Shown here in pieces: positions 13,402 through 14,294 of a DNA stretch of 14,294 nucleotides. The stretch comes from an uncultured Chloroflexota bacterium (GTDB lineage: Bacteria; Chloroflexota; Limnocylindria; Limnocylindrales; CSP1-4). The position numbers were made by a program, and so were the translations under genes. Position 1 is the stretch's first letter; every line of letters begins with the position of its first letter. Location: assembly GCA_903928275.1 (NCBI GenBank), contig CAIYQJ010000180.1, forward strand, positions 1-14,294, read 5' to 3'. The notes under the pieces were generated by a model. The model ran no database searches. It was not told the origin of the DNA and worked only from the letters and a program-made list of their open reading frames with translations.

Positions 13402-14186
13402 GCGAGCGACCGGCCGCGGCCTTCTCGCGGAACGAGATGATGATCGTCGCCGCCGCGCGCGAGCTCGCCGGCCAGCGCGTCTGCTTCGTGGGCGTGGGGC
13501 TGCCGAACATCGCCGTGAACCTCGCGAAGCGCACGGTCTCGCCTGACCTGGAGCTCGTGTACGAGGCGGGCGTCTTCGGCGCCGAGCCCGCGCGCCTGCC
13601 GCTGTCGATCGGCGACCCCACGATCGTGACGGGGGCCATCGCGGTCACGAGCATGTTCGAGCTCTTCGGGTACTACCTCCAGCGTGGCCTCATCGACGTC
13701 GGGTTCCTCGGAGCGGCGCAGATCGATCGCTACGGGAACATCAACACGACGGTGATCGGCGACTACGTGCACCCGAAGACGCGCCTCCCCGGGTCCGGCG
13801 GCGCGTGCGAGATCGCGATCAACGCGCGCCAGGTCTTCGTCATCATGCGGCAGTCCGCGCGCTCGTTCGTGGACACGATCGACTTCCGCACCTCCCCCGG
13901 CAATCTCGGCGGCGCCGAGAACGCCGCGCGCATCCGGCGGGAGCAGGGGTGGCTCGGCAGCGGCCCGTCTGTCGTCGTGACGGACCTGGGCATCTACCAC
14001 TTCGACGAGAGCGGGGAGATGCGTCTCGACAGCCTCCACCCGGGCGCGACGCTCGACGAGGTCCGCGCCACCATGGGCTGGGAGCCGCGGGTCGCCGAGG
14101 AGCTTCGGACGACCCCCGATCCCACCGCGCAGGAGCTGCATCTCATCCGCGAGGAGCTCGACCCCGAGGGGATGTACACGAAGTAG
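13398..14186 (+). CDS. CoA-transferase subunit B (glutaconate CoA-transferase beta-like)
   Basis: 262-residue beta subunit, partner of the preceding gene. VGVGLPNIAVNLAK (31-44) and PDLELVYEAGVFGAEP (49-64) are conserved; Glu56 in VYEAG aligns with the catalytic glutamate described for the GctB-type beta subunit (near residue 54), so the enzyme should be able to form the glutamyl-CoA intermediate of a true transferase. RGLIDVGFLGAAQIDRYGN (96-114), with the GAAQxDxxGN motif, and PGSGGACEIA (131-140) follow. ATG overlaps the upstream TGA as ATGA, so translation is probably coupled and the subunits made in equal amounts. The frame extends upstream to 13278, but that would overlap the alpha gene by 120 bp. 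Its last 11 codons and the stop lie inside the terminal palindrome, so the exact C-terminus (REELDPEGMYTK) rests on sequence next to a possible assembly artefact. Confidence 0.88.
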   Translation: MSERPAAAFSRNEMMIVAAARELAGQRVCFVGVGLPNIAVNLAKRTVSPDLELVYEAGVFGAEPARLPLSIGDPTIVTGAIAVTSMFELFGYYLQRGLIDVGFLGAAQIDRYGNINTTVIGDYVHPKTRLPGSGGACEIAINARQVFVIMRQSARSFVDTIDFRTSPGNLGGAENAARIRREQGWLGSGPSVVVTDLGIYHFDESGEMRLDSLHPGATLDEVRATMGWEPRVAEELRTTPDPTAQELHLIREELDPEGMYTK

Positions 14187-14294
14187 GCCCGGTGGCGTCG
14201 GGTCGCCGGCGCCCCGGGTCGCCGGCGACCCGGGGCGCCGGCGACCCGACGCCACCGGGCCTACTTCGTGTACATCCCCTCGGGGTCGAGCTCC
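14153..14294. repeat. Perfect 142-bp palindrome reaching the window end
   Basis: Bases 14153-14223 are the exact reverse complement of 14224-14294: two 71-nt arms, no mismatch and no spacer, centred on GCCGGC at 14221-14226. The left arm covers the last 11 codons of the CoA-transferase beta gene, its stop and a GC-rich 37-nt trailer; the right arm repeats them inverted. The GC-rich core alone (14187-14260) could be a genuine transcription-terminator stem, but inverted coding sequence on the far side points to a contig fold-back. Confidence 0.97.

Noticed and set aside
1..14294. CRISPR arrays, tRNA or rRNA genes, insertion sequences
   Set aside because: None seen: no regularly spaced long repeats, no tRNA-like cloverleaf noticed, and no transposase-like frame on either strand.

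Overview
The window is very GC-rich bacterial DNA, densely coding, with third-position G/C bias in every real gene. Three genes (fur, the AI-2E family gene, the HAD gene) have a TANNNT -10 box ending exactly 6 nt before the start codon and no Shine-Dalgarno, the layout of leaderless transcripts. That pattern, the base composition and the gene families would fit an uncultured Chloroflexota (Limnocylindria-like) or an actinobacterial lineage. There is no rRNA or marker gene here to decide, so the taxonomy is inference. A perfect 142-bp palindrome running to the last base suggests the window ends at a contig end.

Layout. 1-792 (+): 3' part of an alpha/beta hydrolase. 817-2434 (-): a short membrane-anchored SRPBCC protein and a hypothetical protein with one membrane helix. 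2519-5739 (-): a two-gene transition-metal ECF importer, a CbiM-PDGLE-CbiQ fusion followed by a CbiO ATPase with a histidine-rich tail. 5740-6010: divergent control region with an imperfect inverted repeat that looks like a Fur-family operator. 6011-6472 (+): Fur-family regulator. 6473-6854: no intact gene, but a frameshifted 3' remnant of an enoyl-ACP reductase-like SDR gene. 6855-8138 (-): AI-2E/PerM-type membrane protein. 8274-9161 (+): class IIA HAD phosphatase. 9349-10914 (+): aldehyde dehydrogenase resembling pyrroline-5-carboxylate dehydrogenase. 10915-11134: a hairpin and a promoter with four 10-bp-phased pentamer half-sites. 11135-14186 (+): class III aminotransferase and two CoA-transferase subunits in 4-nt overlaps.

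How the genes work together. The fur-cbi block is a metal-responsive import module: the regulator probably represses the divergent transporter when metal (cobalt or nickel by transporter family; zinc not excluded) is sufficient. The right-hand block reads as amino-acid catabolism: an omega-amino acid loses its amino group, the semialdehyde is oxidised by the dehydrogenase, and the carboxylate is activated by CoA transfer. 5-Aminovalerate to glutaryl-CoA, GABA to succinyl-CoA, or ornithine to glutamate are candidate routes; the substrate cannot be read from sequence alone.
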